This document shows positions 25,424 to 33,634 of a stretch of DNA of 51,383 bases, piece by piece. Every line of letters starts with the position of its first letter. Positions within the stretch are counted from its first letter, which is position 1. The notes beneath the pieces were generated by a model. The model worked only from the letters and a program-made list of their open reading frames with translations, did not search any database and was not told the DNA's origin. A program made the translations under genes and the position numbers. This DNA comes from Alphaproteobacteria bacterium (GTDB lineage Bacteria; Pseudomonadota; Alphaproteobacteria; Acetobacterales; Acetobacteraceae): assembly GCA_017307285.1 (NCBI GenBank), contig JAFKFI010000088.1, positions 1 to 51,383 of the forward strand. The letters run 5' to 3'.

Positions 25424-25612
25424 ATGCGGCGCATCGCTGTTCTACTGGCTGCGATCCTGATGGTCGGCACTCTCCTCGCCTGCACCGAGAGTCCGCTGGG
25501 ACCGGTCCACGGGGTCAGCACCTCCGGCGCGACCAATATGGGCGGCGCTCCGGGGACCGCGAACGACCCCGCGACCGGCGGGCAAGGCAACCGGTTCCGG
25601 ATGCCGCGATGA
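25424..25612 (+). CDS. Small predicted lipoprotein
   Basis: A 62-residue frame with a lipoprotein signal peptide (MRRIAVLLAAILMVGTLLAC) whose lipobox is LLAC, with Cys at residue 20. The mature part is short and low in complexity (STSGATNMGGAPGTANDPATGG). The start has AGGA seven bases upstream. It lies 84 bases after the tRNA and ahead of a transporter operon. No family is recognised. The signal peptide makes it more credible than its length alone. Confidence 0.6.
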   Translation: MRRIAVLLAAILMVGTLLACTESPLGPVHGVSTSGATNMGGAPGTANDPATGGQGNRFRMPR

Positions 25613-25760
25613 GCGTCCGGGCCGTGGAACCGCGTTGTAGAGCCGTGCTTGGATAGCAGCGCCGCAATCCCCTCCCGAATCGGAACGCGCCCGATCAACG
25701 CGCGTTGTGGCGCGCCCGGCGACTGATTACGCTCCGGCGCACGACAGGGAGGAATGAACG

Positions 25761-26942
25761 GTGACATTGATCCGCACCACACGGCGCGGCCTGCTGGGCG
25801 GGCTCGCCGCGACCGCAGCGCTGAGCACTGCCCGGGCGCAGGCTCCCGCGCTCCCGTCCTCGCCCGTCGCGCTCAACGTCGTGGACGTCGCCGGCCAGCT
25901 GCAGCTCGTGCAGCAGGCGATGGAGGAGTATCGCCGGAGCCACCCTAAGCTCGTCTCCCGTTTCGCCTTCAGCCAGGCCCCGGCACCGGAGCTGCCCGGC
26001 AAGCTGCGCGCGCAGCAATCGGCGAACCGCGTGGATATCGACCTCGTGCTTACCGGCACCGACGCTCTCTCGGCGGGGATCGAGCAGAATCTGTGGGAGC
26101 CGCTCGTCACCAAGCACGCGGCGAGCCTGCCCGAGCTCGACGACCTCTATCAGCCTGCCGCGGCGGCAATGCAGGCGCTGGCACAGGGCCAAGCGGTATG
26201 CGTAGTGTTCTGCCCCGCCGGCCCGCTGCTCGAATACATGCCCGACCGGGTGAAGCAGCCGCCCACCAACACCGACGAATTGTTGGCCTGGACCAAGGCG
26301 CACCCCAAGCGGTTCCTCTACGCGCGCCCGGCCAATTCCGGCCCCGGCCGCACCTGGCTGCAGGGGCTGCCCTACCTGCTCGGCGATAAGGACCCGAAGG
26401 ACCCCAAGGACGGGTGGGATAAGACCTGGAGCTACCTCGCCGAGCTCGGCAAGAATATCGAGTACTATCCCTCGGGCACGACTGTAACGATGAAGGAGCT
26501 GGCCGAGGGCTCCCGCGACATGATCGTCACCATGACCGGCTGGGACATCAACCCGCGCGCCCTCGGCGTGGTGCCGAAGGAGGCGCAGGTTGGCACCTTA
26601 AAGGGCTTTCACTGGGTGACGGACGCGCAGTATTTCGCGGTGCCGAAGGGCGTCTCGCCGGACAAGCTGGCGGTGCTGCTCGACCTCACCAGCTTCATGC
26701 TGACCAAGAAGGCGCAGGCTTATACTTACGACAAAGGCTACTTCTATCCGGGGCCGGCGGTGAAGGACGTGCCGCTGTCGCTGGCGCCGCAGGAGAGCCA
26801 GGACATCATCAACGAGTACACGCGGCCGTTCTACGCGAAGCTGATCGCCGAGGTGCCGAAGGAGACACCGCTGCCGGCCGACAAGCTGGTCTACGCCTTC
26901 CAACGCTGGGATCAGCAGATCGGCGCCAAGGTCGGGAAATAG
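25761..26942 (+). CDS. ABC transporter substrate-binding protein (family 1)
   Basis: A 393-residue periplasmic receptor at the head of a polyamine/iron-type importer operon. The GTG start follows GGGAGG with eight bases of spacing. The N-terminus TRRGLLGGLAATAALSTARA carries a twin-arginine-like motif. The body has ALNVVDVAGQLQLVQQAMEEY, DIDLVLTGTDALSAG, GRTWLQGLPYLL and FAVPKGVSPDKLAVLLDLTSF, as in extracellular solute-binding family 1. Its stop directly abuts the ATPase start. The ligand is not determined. Confidence 0.85.
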   Translation: MTLIRTTRRGLLGGLAATAALSTARAQAPALPSSPVALNVVDVAGQLQLVQQAMEEYRRSHPKLVSRFAFSQAPAPELPGKLRAQQSANRVDIDLVLTGTDALSAGIEQNLWEPLVTKHAASLPELDDLYQPAAAAMQALAQGQAVCVVFCPAGPLLEYMPDRVKQPPTNTDELLAWTKAHPKRFLYARPANSGPGRTWLQGLPYLLGDKDPKDPKDGWDKTWSYLAELGKNIEYYPSGTTVTMKELAEGSRDMIVTMTGWDINPRALGVVPKEAQVGTLKGFHWVTDAQYFAVPKGVSPDKLAVLLDLTSFMLTKKAQAYTYDKGYFYPGPAVKDVPLSLAPQESQDIINEYTRPFYAKLIAEVPKETPLPADKLVYAFQRWDQQIGAKVGK

Positions 26943-28007
26943 ATGGCGATTGCCTCGCGCGGCTTTCGCGAGTTGCGGCTGGAGCGCATCAGCCGCGACT
27001 TCGGCACGCTGAATGCGCTGAAGGATGTGAGCCTGACGGTGCAGCGGGGCGAGTTCATCGCCCTGCTCGGCCCGTCGGGCTGCGGCAAGTCCACCGCGCT
27101 GAACTGCCTCGCCGGGTTGCTGCCGCTGACCGGCGGGACGATCTGGCTCGACGAGCAGCGCATCGACCCGCTCGGGCCGGAGCAGCGCGGCTTCGGCATG
27201 GTGTTCCAGAACTACGCGCTGTTCCCCCACATGACCGTGCGCAAGAACATCGCGTTTGGCCTCCAGATGCAGCGCCGCCCGCGCGACGAGATCGCCCGCC
27301 GCGTGGACGAGGCGCTGCAGCTCGTGCGCCTCGCCGAGCAGGGCGCGAAGCTGCCCGGACAGATCTCGGGGGGCCAGCAGCAGCGTGTAGCGATCGCGCG
27401 CGCCATCGTCGTCGAGCCGCCGCTCGTGCTCATGGACGAGCCGCTGTCCAATCTCGACGCCAAGCTGCGCCTCGAGATGCGCGCCGAGATCCGCCGCATC
27501 CACACCTTGCTCGGCTGCTCGACCATCTATGTCACCCACGACCAGGACGAGGCGATGTCGCTCGCCGACCGCATCGTGGTGCTGCGCGACGGCCAAGTCC
27601 GCCAGGTCGGCACGCCGGAGGAGCTCTATGCACGTCCCGCCCATGCCGACGTGGCGGAGTTCATGGGCTACCGCAACATCGTCCCGACCGATGCCTCTCC
27701 ATCCGACGACGGCATGGTCGCGGTGACGGTGGGTGGGGCGCGGCTGCTCGGCGTTCCCGTCGAGCGGCTCGGGGCGGGGAGGGCGTACGCCGCGATCCGC
27801 CCGGAGGACCTTACCCCATCGGCGGATGGGCCGGTCGGGGCTACGGTCGAAACCATCGAGTATCGCGGCCGGGATTTCTACGGCGTCGGGCGAGCGGCGG
27901 ATGGCACCGAGCTGTTCTTCCGCTCGGAAGAGCGCGTCGCAGCGGGCGACGTGCTGCGACTCGGCGTGGCGCCGGAGCGGGTGCTGGTTTACGGGACCGG
28001 TGGATGA
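26943..28007 (+). CDS. ABC transporter ATPase (PotA-like)
   Basis: A 354-residue ATPase of the CUT1/PotA class. Walker A is GPSGCGKST (residues 43-51), the signature [14 protein letters not shown], Walker B PLVLMDEPLSNLDAKL, and the H-loop YVTHDQDEAMSLADR. The C-terminal quarter forms a TOBE domain (YAAIRPEDLTP, VETIEYRGRDFYGVG). It starts immediately after the receptor's stop codon. It powers the two permeases encoded at 28039 and 29648. Confidence 0.92.
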   Translation: MAIASRGFRELRLERISRDFGTLNALKDVSLTVQRGEFIALLGPSGCGKSTALNCLAGLLPLTGGTIWLDEQRIDPLGPEQRGFGMVFQNYALFPHMTVRKNIAFGLQMQRRPRDEIARRVDEALQLVRLAEQGAKLPGQISGGQQQRVAIARAIVVEPPLVLMDEPLSNLDAKLRLEMRAEIRRIHTLLGCSTIYVTHDQDEAMSLADRIVVLRDGQVRQVGTPEELYARPAHADVAEFMGYRNIVPTDASPSDDGMVAVTVGGARLLGVPVERLGAGRAYAAIRPEDLTPSADGPVGATVETIEYRGRDFYGVGRAADGTELFFRSEERVAAGDVLRLGVAPERVLVYGTGG

Positions 28008-28038
28008 GGTGGTCATCCAATTGCTCGGGCATTGATCG

Positions 28039-28920
28039 ATGAAAGACCGCCCCACCCTCCGCCTTCGCTTGGCGCAACGCGGGCTCGATGGCGCGACCCT
28101 CCTGATCCTCCCGGCAATCGCTTTCGTGCTCGCGCTGTTCGTCTACCCGTTCCTCTACGGCCTGTTCCTCTCCTTCACACCGAAGCAGGGCGGCGCCCTC
28201 TCCAACTACGCTCGCTTCTTCACCGACCCGTATCTCTACGACACGATCGGCACCACCCTGCTGATCGCGGTACCCGTCACCCTGCTGAACGTGATCGTCT
28301 CTGTCCCAGTCGCGCTCCGCGTCCGCAACCTGCGGCGCCAGCGGCTGCTGACGACCATCCTGGTCATCCCGATCACGCTGGGCACCGTGCTGGTGGCGGA
28401 GGGGTTGCTCAACTATCTCGGCCCGCGCGGCTGGCTCAACCGCGTGCTGCTGGAGTTCGGCCTCGCGGAGCATCCTGTCCGGCTCGTGCATAACTACTGG
28501 GGCGTGTTCCTGTCGCTAGTGATCACCGGCTTTCCGTTCACCTTCCTGCTCACGCTGTCCTACGTCACAGGCGTCGATCCCTCGCTGGAGCAAGCCGGAG
28601 CGATGCTCGGGGCGCGTGCGCGGCAACGCTTCGCGCGCATCTTGCTGCCGCTGCTGGTGCCGGGCCTGACCATTACGCTCTGCCTCTCCTTCGTGCAGGC
28701 GTTCTCGGTGTTTCCCTCGGCAGTGCTGCTGGGCGCCCCGGCCGGCCCGACGCGGGTGATCTCGATTGCCGCGTACCAGGCGGCGTTCGAGCAGTACGAC
28801 TACAGCATGGCTTCCGCCATCGCGATGATCATGGCCTTCGTGCAGGTGCTGATCGTGGTGGCGCTGCTCGGCCTCAAGGGCCTCGCCTATCGCGGGCCGG
28901 CCGGCGGAGGGAAGGGATGA
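28039..28920 (+). CDS. ABC transporter permease (PotB-like)
   Basis: A 293-residue inner-membrane permease with six predicted segments. The EAA-type loop is EQAGAMLGARARQRFARILLP near residues 185-205. The N-terminal segment LLILPAIAFVLALFVYPFLYG is typical of PotB/CysT-like subunits. Its stop overlaps the next gene's ATG by four bases (ATGA). The next gene is not the second permease but a DUF4336 protein. Confidence 0.9.
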   Translation: MKDRPTLRLRLAQRGLDGATLLILPAIAFVLALFVYPFLYGLFLSFTPKQGGALSNYARFFTDPYLYDTIGTTLLIAVPVTLLNVIVSVPVALRVRNLRRQRLLTTILVIPITLGTVLVAEGLLNYLGPRGWLNRVLLEFGLAEHPVRLVHNYWGVFLSLVITGFPFTFLLTLSYVTGVDPSLEQAGAMLGARARQRFARILLPLLVPGLTITLCLSFVQAFSVFPSAVLLGAPAGPTRVISIAAYQAAFEQYDYSMASAIAMIMAFVQVLIVVALLGLKGLAYRGPAGGGKG

Positions 28921-29660
28921 ACGGGGCGGCGTTCGAGCCCTACGTTCCGCTCAACGTGCCGAAGCCGGTGTGCGACGACGTGTGGATCGTCGACGGGCCG
29001 GAAATCCGCTTTTCCAAGTTCGGCCTGAGCGCGCCGTTCCCGACCCGGATGACCGTCGTGCGGCTGCCGGGCGGTGATCTCTGGCTGCATTCGCCCACCG
29101 AGCCGGCCGAGAAGCTGTTCGCGAGAGTCGCCCCCCTGGGTAGGGTACGATTCCTCATCGCCCCGAATACGCTGCACTATTGGTGGGTGCTCGAATGGAA
29201 GGACCGCTTTCCCGAAGCCGAGGTCTACGCGGCACCCAGACTCGATAAATCGGCCAAGCGGAAACTGCCGATCGACCACATGTTGACGGATACGCCGCCT
29301 CCCGCCTGGAGCGGTGCAATCGATCAGGCAGTCGTGCCGGGCGATCTGCTGACCGAGGTGGTGTTCTTTCATCGTGCGTCGCGAACGCTCGTGCTCACCG
29401 ATCTCATCGAGAATTTCGAGCCCGAGCGGATACGCCATTGGTTCCTGCGCCAGATCAGCCGGTTCGGCGGCGTGACCGACCCCGATGGCAGCGCGCCGAT
29501 CGACATGCGGCTGAGCTTCTGGCGCCACCGTGCGCTCGTGCGCCGCGCGGTAGAGACGATGCTCGCCTGGAACCCGGAAAGGGTCGTCCTCGCGCATGGG
29601 CGTTGGTACGAGCGAAACGGCACGGCCGAATTGCGGCGCGCGTTCCGATGGGTGCTGTGA
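28917..29660 (+). CDS. DUF4336 protein embedded in an ABC transporter operon
   Basis: A 247-residue soluble protein of the DUF4336 family, which is related in fold to metallo-beta-lactamases. Visible blocks are DDVWIVDGPEIRF, MTVVRLPGGDLWLHSPTEP, RFLIAPNTLHYWWVLEW, PEAEVYAAPRLDK, LVLTDLIENFEP and ERVVLAHGRWYERNG. The HxHxDH metal motif of active beta-lactamase-fold enzymes is not present; single His residues remain (APNTLHYWW, LAHGRW). It overlaps the upstream permease by four bases and the downstream permease by up to 13, so it is translated as part of the transporter operon. Function is unknown. Confidence 0.85.
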   Translation: MNGAAFEPYVPLNVPKPVCDDVWIVDGPEIRFSKFGLSAPFPTRMTVVRLPGGDLWLHSPTEPAEKLFARVAPLGRVRFLIAPNTLHYWWVLEWKDRFPEAEVYAAPRLDKSAKRKLPIDHMLTDTPPPAWSGAIDQAVVPGDLLTEVVFFHRASRTLVLTDLIENFEPERIRHWFLRQISRFGGVTDPDGSAPIDMRLSFWRHRALVRRAVETMLAWNPERVVLAHGRWYERNGTAELRRAFRWVL

Positions 29661-30502
29661 GGCGGACGCGTACCGAGGGCGGGGCGATCGGCGCCCGCCT
29701 CTGGGCCATCGCCATCTGGGCTCTGGTTGGCTTCTTCGTGCTGAACCTGCTGGCGATGATCGCCACGGTGCTGGTGAATTCGTTCTCCACGCGCTGGTTC
29801 ACCACCTGGCTGCCCGCCGGGTACACCGGCCAGTGGTACGCGCAGGCCTGGGACGAATTCCAGCTGCCCGACATCTTGATCGTCACCTTGGAAGTAGTCG
29901 GCGCCGTGGTGCTGATCTCAGGCCTGCTCGGCGTGCCTGCCGCATACGTGATGGCGCGGCGGGACTTTCCCGGCAAGCGAGCGGTGATGCTGCTGTTCCT
30001 GTTGCCGTTGCTGGTGCCGCCGATCACCTACGGGATCCCGCTCGCGACCGTGCTCTATCAGGCGGGGCTCGCCGGCAACATCTGGGGGGTGATCCTTGCC
30101 AACCTGGTGCCGACGGTGCCTTTCGTCGTGCTCATCATGATCCCGTTCATCGAGCAGATCGACCCGCGCATCGAGGCCGCCGCGCGCGTGTTCGGCGCCG
30201 GCCTCGGACAGATGTTCGTGCGCGTGCTGGTGCCGCTGCTGATGCCCGGCATCCTCGCCGCTCTCCTGCTGGTGCTGGTCCGCACCATCGCGATGTTCGA
30301 GCTGACCTTCCTGACCGCCGGCCCGACCAGCCAGACACTGGTGGTGGCGCTCTATTACGCCGTGTTTGCCGCCGGCGTGCGCGCCGGCCAGTCCATCGAC
30401 GCGATGGCGGTCGTCTACATGGTCACGACGCTGGTCTGGCTGCTGATCGCGCTGCGCTTCGTCAATCCGACGCAGATCGTCGGAAGGGCGAAGGGGAGCT
30501 GA
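29648..30502 (+). CDS. ABC transporter permease (PotC-like)
   Basis: The second permease of the importer, about 284 residues and six membrane segments. Blocks are LWAIAIWALVGFFVLNLLAM, SRWFTTW-like loop STRWFTTWLPAGYTG, LLFLLPLLVPPITYGIPL and the EAA loop EAAARVFGAGLGQMFVRVLVP. It starts at ATG 29648 or at GTG 29657, the latter giving a four-base overlap with the DUF4336 stop. The operon reads receptor, ATPase, permease, DUF4336, permease. Confidence 0.9.
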   Translation: MGAVRRTRTEGGAIGARLWAIAIWALVGFFVLNLLAMIATVLVNSFSTRWFTTWLPAGYTGQWYAQAWDEFQLPDILIVTLEVVGAVVLISGLLGVPAAYVMARRDFPGKRAVMLLFLLPLLVPPITYGIPLATVLYQAGLAGNIWGVILANLVPTVPFVVLIMIPFIEQIDPRIEAAARVFGAGLGQMFVRVLVPLLMPGILAALLLVLVRTIAMFELTFLTAGPTSQTLVVALYYAVFAAGVRAGQSIDAMAVVYMVTTLVWLLIALRFVNPTQIVGRAKGS

Positions 30503-30510
30503 GTCAGCGT

Positions 30511-30996
30511 CTACTTCGCCTGCTTCGCCACTAACTCCTTCACCTCGTCCATCGCCTCGACGAACCGCCGGTTGATCAGGCCCAGCGCCTCGGCGTTGGA
30601 TTTCTGAATGAGGTCGCCAATCTCCTTCATGTTCGCCACGGCGTTCTCGTAGGCGGTCTTCAGCAGTTCGGCATTCTTCGCTGCCTTGGCCTGCGGGGCC
30701 TCCGGGCTGGCGAAGGAGCGCAGGTTCTCGGTCAGCTCGGACATGGTCCTCTGCATGATTTCCATGTTCCGCCGGGCGACAGCTTGCGCGCCTTCGATAG
30801 CCACCCGGTTGGCCGCCGTCAGCGTCTCGATGTTCTTGCGGTGAGCGGCCAGGACCGCGTCCATGTCGGGCATACCCGGCAGCTGCATCCGGGCGAGCAA
30901 GCCGCTGAAATCCGGCCCCTGATCGGGGGTGGAGGAGCCCGGAGTGGTGGAACCCGGAGTGGCGGCGCCTGACCTGTCTTCTGGTTTGCTGGCCAT
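30511..30996 (-). CDS. Phasin family protein
   Basis: A 161-residue helical protein of the phasin_2 type, which coats polyhydroxyalkanoate granules. The N-terminal 30 residues are Pro/Ser/Thr-rich. The rest is amphipathic helix with the family pattern AHRKNIETLTAANRVAIEGAQ, RNMEIMQRTMSELTENL and ANMKEIGDLIQKSNAEAL. The ATG at 30996 follows AGGAAG with good spacing. No phaC or phaZ gene lies in the window. The neighbouring TetR gene may regulate it. Confidence 0.88.
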   Translation of the reverse strand: MASKPEDRSGAATPGSTTPGSSTPDQGPDFSGLLARMQLPGMPDMDAVLAAHRKNIETLTAANRVAIEGAQAVARRNMEIMQRTMSELTENLRSFASPEAPQAKAAKNAELLKTAYENAVANMKEIGDLIQKSNAEALGLINRRFVEAMDEVKELVAKQAK

Positions 30997-31029
30997 GATC
31001 GCTTCCTTTCCTGAGCGGACGGGGCGAGC

Positions 31030-31698
31030 TTAGACCACCCCAGGCGGAGATGGGGGAGGTTCCGGTGGAGTATCGAGCGGCGCGGCCGGCAAGTCAGGCT
31101 CGGTGTCGGGCTCTGGCGACGGCTCGCTCCGGGATGTCCCTCCGTCGAGCCAGCCGGCTGCCTGCTCGGCGCGACGCAGCGCATGGTCGAGGGCTGCCAT
31201 CGTGGCGGACAGGTCGACGCTCTCGTCGGTACGCCAGGCACGCACGGTCCACAGCCAGACCGCGACCAGGCCCCGCACGCGCAACTCGCCGCGCAGGCCG
31301 CGGGTCGGAACCCCGGCGGCCTCCAAGATCCAGCGCATGCTGCGCCGCGTGGCGACCCCCAGCAGCAGCGCCAGAGGCGGATCGGTGGGCAGACTACGGA
31401 GCAGCGCGAACAGACCGTCGCGGTGCGCCTGCAGCACGTCGATCCGCCGCATCAGCATATCGAATATGCGGTCGCGGGTGCTGCTGTCCGGCGAGGTGTC
31501 GACCAGAGCCGCCTGATCGGCCAGCACGCCGAATCGCAGCAGCACGGAGTGCCGGCCGGGGAAGCGGGCGCGGGCGCGGGCGAGCGGCAGGCCGGCTTCG
31601 GTGGCGGCGGCGGCCACGCTGAGCTTCCTCCACCCCGTCCGGCCGGCGAGGCCGAAGGCGGCGGAAATCAGAGCCTTGTCGAATGCGCTGTCGTCCAT
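31030..31698 (-). CDS. TetR-family transcriptional regulator
   Basis: A protein of about 222 residues with an N-terminal TetR-type helix-turn-helix (ALISAAFGLAGRTGWRKLSV, then AAAATEAGLPLARARARFPG). The C-terminal ligand domain holds RIFDMLMRRIDVLQAHRDGL and LRVRGLVAVWLWTVRAW, reminiscent of the COQ9-like branch of the superfamily. The tail is an acidic, Pro-rich, probably disordered stretch. The ATG at 31698 is chosen because the upstream 26 codons look non-coding. It lies 33 bases upstream of the phasin gene on the same strand. Confidence 0.82.
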   Translation of the reverse strand: MDDSAFDKALISAAFGLAGRTGWRKLSVAAAATEAGLPLARARARFPGRHSVLLRFGVLADQAALVDTSPDSSTRDRIFDMLMRRIDVLQAHRDGLFALLRSLPTDPPLALLLGVATRRSMRWILEAAGVPTRGLRGELRVRGLVAVWLWTVRAWRTDESVDLSATMAALDHALRRAEQAAGWLDGGTSRSEPSPEPDTEPDLPAAPLDTPPEPPPSPPGVV

Positions 31699-31729
31699 CT
31701 TCGGCACATGGGCTCCAGGTGGCGCGATG

Positions 31730-32551
31730 TCAGCCCGCCAACTCACGCGACCGCGCCGTCGCGGCGGCGATCGCACGGCTGACCGCTTCTGGCCAGGCTT
31801 CCGAGGCCATCAGCACTCCGAGCGCGCGCTCCGTAGTGCCACCGGGGCTGGTCACGGCGCGGCGCAGCTCGGCCGAGGATTCGGTGCTCGCCGCAAGCAG
31901 CGCGCCGGAGCCGGAGACGGTCTGGCGTGCGAGAATGCGGGCGAGGTCGGGCGGGATGCCCTGCTCGATCGCCGCTTGCTCCATGAGTTCCGCCAGCAGG
32001 AACACATAGGCCGGCCCGCTGCCGGAGACGGCGGTGACGGGGTCGAGCAGCGCCTCGTCCTCGACCCAGGCAACTATGCCGATCGCCTGGAGCAAGGTGT
32101 CGCACAGGCCGCGTTGCCGCTCGCCGACGCCGGCGCTCGGGCAGGCGACCGTGATCCCCTGACGCACCGCCGCCGGCGTGTTCGGCATGGCGCGCACGAT
32201 CGCAGCCTGCGGGCCGAGCAGGTTGCCGATGCCGGCGATGGTGCGACCGGCCATGATCGAAAGGAACACCGCCGAGCCGGCGAAACGGGCGTAGGCGGGC
32301 AGCGTCTCGGCCGCGTTCTGCGGTTTGACGGCCAATACGATCGCCGCCGGGGCGAAATCCGCCGGAATCGCGGCCGGGCCGGGGATCACGCGCACGTCCG
32401 GGCCGGCGAGGGTCGCGGCAGTGGGGGCGGGGTCGACCGCGACAGACGCGGACAACCCCCGCTCGCGCCAGCCGGCCAACATGGCCCCGCCCATCCGGCC
32501 GCAGCCGACCAGCAGGACCGGCGGGATCATGTCGCCGGGGGAGGCGCTCAT
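31730..32551 (-). CDS. proC: Pyrroline-5-carboxylate reductase
   Basis: It catalyses the last step of proline synthesis, reducing 1-pyrroline-5-carboxylate with NAD(P)H. The N-terminal Rossmann motif is LLVGCGRMGGAMLAGW, followed by VLAVKPQNAAETLP and MPNTPAAVRQG. The family signature is VTAVSGSGPAYVFLLAELM, with TSPGGTTERAL near the end. The ATG at 32551 overlaps the upstream YbjN stop by four bases (ATGA), giving 273 residues. A second in-frame ATG at 32530 is closer to some family starts. Confidence 0.94.
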   Translation of the reverse strand: MSASPGDMIPPVLLVGCGRMGGAMLAGWRERGLSASVAVDPAPTAATLAGPDVRVIPGPAAIPADFAPAAIVLAVKPQNAAETLPAYARFAGSAVFLSIMAGRTIAGIGNLLGPQAAIVRAMPNTPAAVRQGITVACPSAGVGERQRGLCDTLLQAIGIVAWVEDEALLDPVTAVSGSGPAYVFLLAELMEQAAIEQGIPPDLARILARQTVSGSGALLAASTESSAELRRAVTSPGGTTERALGVLMASEAWPEAVSRAIAAATARSRELAG

Positions 32552-33051
32552 GCCTCGCCCACGCACTCCAGCATCGCCGCCTGCAGGGCATCGGCCGGAG
32601 ACTTGCCGCCCCACAGCACGAAATTGAAGGCGGGGAAGAAGCGCTCGCACTCGGTGATGGCGATGTCCACCATGTCCTCCAGGCTCTCCGCCGAGGCGCC
32701 CGGCGTGCCCCGCAGCAGCACGGCGTGGCGGAACACCGGCATCCCGTCGTCGCTGTCCATGCCGAAATGGCCGATCCATAGCCGCTCGTTGGCAAGCGCC
32801 AGCAGCTCGTACAGCGCCGAGCGGCGCTTCTCGGGAACCTTCAGATCGAAGGCGCAGGTGAAGTGCATGGCGCTGATCTCGTGCGACCAGCTGAAATAGA
32901 GGCCGTAGTCGCACCATTTGCCCGGCGCTTCGGCGGCCATCTCGGACTCGCTGCGCCGGTCGAACGCCCAGTCGTTAGCGGCGACGATCTGCTCCATGAC
33001 ATCGAGTGGGTTGGCGGCGCGTTCCTGCGTGGTGGTGGCCAGGGCTGACAT
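32548..33051 (-). CDS. YbjN domain protein
   Basis: A 167-residue soluble protein of the YbjN family. It reads DVMEQIVAANDWAFDRRSESEMA, then FSWSHEISAMHFTCAFDLKV, ALYELLALANERLWIGHFGM and FRHAVLLRGTPGASAESLEDM. YbjN proteins resemble type III secretion chaperones in fold, and some affect motility or stress responses; the molecular role is uncertain. It is translationally coupled to proC, a pairing seen in several alphaproteobacteria. Confidence 0.87.
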   Translation of the reverse strand: MSALATTTQERAANPLDVMEQIVAANDWAFDRRSESEMAAEAPGKWCDYGLYFSWSHEISAMHFTCAFDLKVPEKRRSALYELLALANERLWIGHFGMDSDDGMPVFRHAVLLRGTPGASAESLEDMVDIAITECERFFPAFNFVLWGGKSPADALQAAMLECVGEA

Positions 33052-33232
33052 ACGGGGTCTCCCGTCTTGAGGAAGGCCGGCGGCGCCCAGGTCCGAGTAG
33101 ACGGCCTCCCGAAATCTAGCGCATCGGGACCCGGGACAGCACGATTCCTAGCCTAACGATCCGGCTCGCCGCGCCGCAAGGGCCGTGGCGGCGAGTCGGT
33201 GGCGAATTTGCCGCAGTGCGGCATAAAGCGCG

Positions 33233-33559
33233 TCAGGCTGTCCCTTGCAAGGGTGCGTCAGGCGGCTCGACGCGCGTGGATTTGGCCTCGAGCGCCGCGC
33301 AGCGCGATTCCAGGGCAGCGATTCGTACCTCCAACGCCTTGACCAGCGACTCGGCGGCCTCCTGGCCTGCACGCGCGTTGGCCGCCAGCTCCTGCACCGC
33401 ATCGAGCTCGGAGCGGCGCACCAGGTCGAGCGCTCGGATCGTCTCGTCCAGCCGGGAGCGGACCAGGGCCTCGGCCTCCTCGCGCAACCCAGTCAGCGCC
33501 GAGAAGGCTCCGCCGGCCACGCCGGCCAGGTCGTCGAAGAATCTCGGTCGGTCGCTCAT
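33233..33559 (-). CDS. ubiK: UbiK-type BMFP accessory protein
   Basis: A 108-residue coiled-coil protein of the BMFP/UbiK group, which supports ubiquinone synthesis by binding UbiJ and lipids. The amphipathic N-terminus is RFFDDLAGVAGGAFSALTGLREE and the coiled coil includes ALEVRIAALESRCAALEAK, as in the family. The ATG at 33559 follows GGGAG with nine bases of spacing. It is divergent from hldD, with 75 bases between starts. No ubi genes are adjacent. Confidence 0.8.
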   Translation of the reverse strand: MSDRPRFFDDLAGVAGGAFSALTGLREEAEALVRSRLDETIRALDLVRRSELDAVQELAANARAGQEAAESLVKALEVRIAALESRCAALEAKSTRVEPPDAPLQGTA

Positions 33560-33634
33560 GTGTCGGTCTCCCATTGGGGACGGTCCCGCTGGGCGCCTTT
33601 CATGGCCCCCGGCGTCTCCTTATAACGTCGCGCC

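Noticed and set aside
33238-33250. The palindrome CCCTTGCAAGGG near the ubiK 3' end as an operator
   Set aside because: It lies within the ubiK coding region and a 12-base palindrome alone is not enough.
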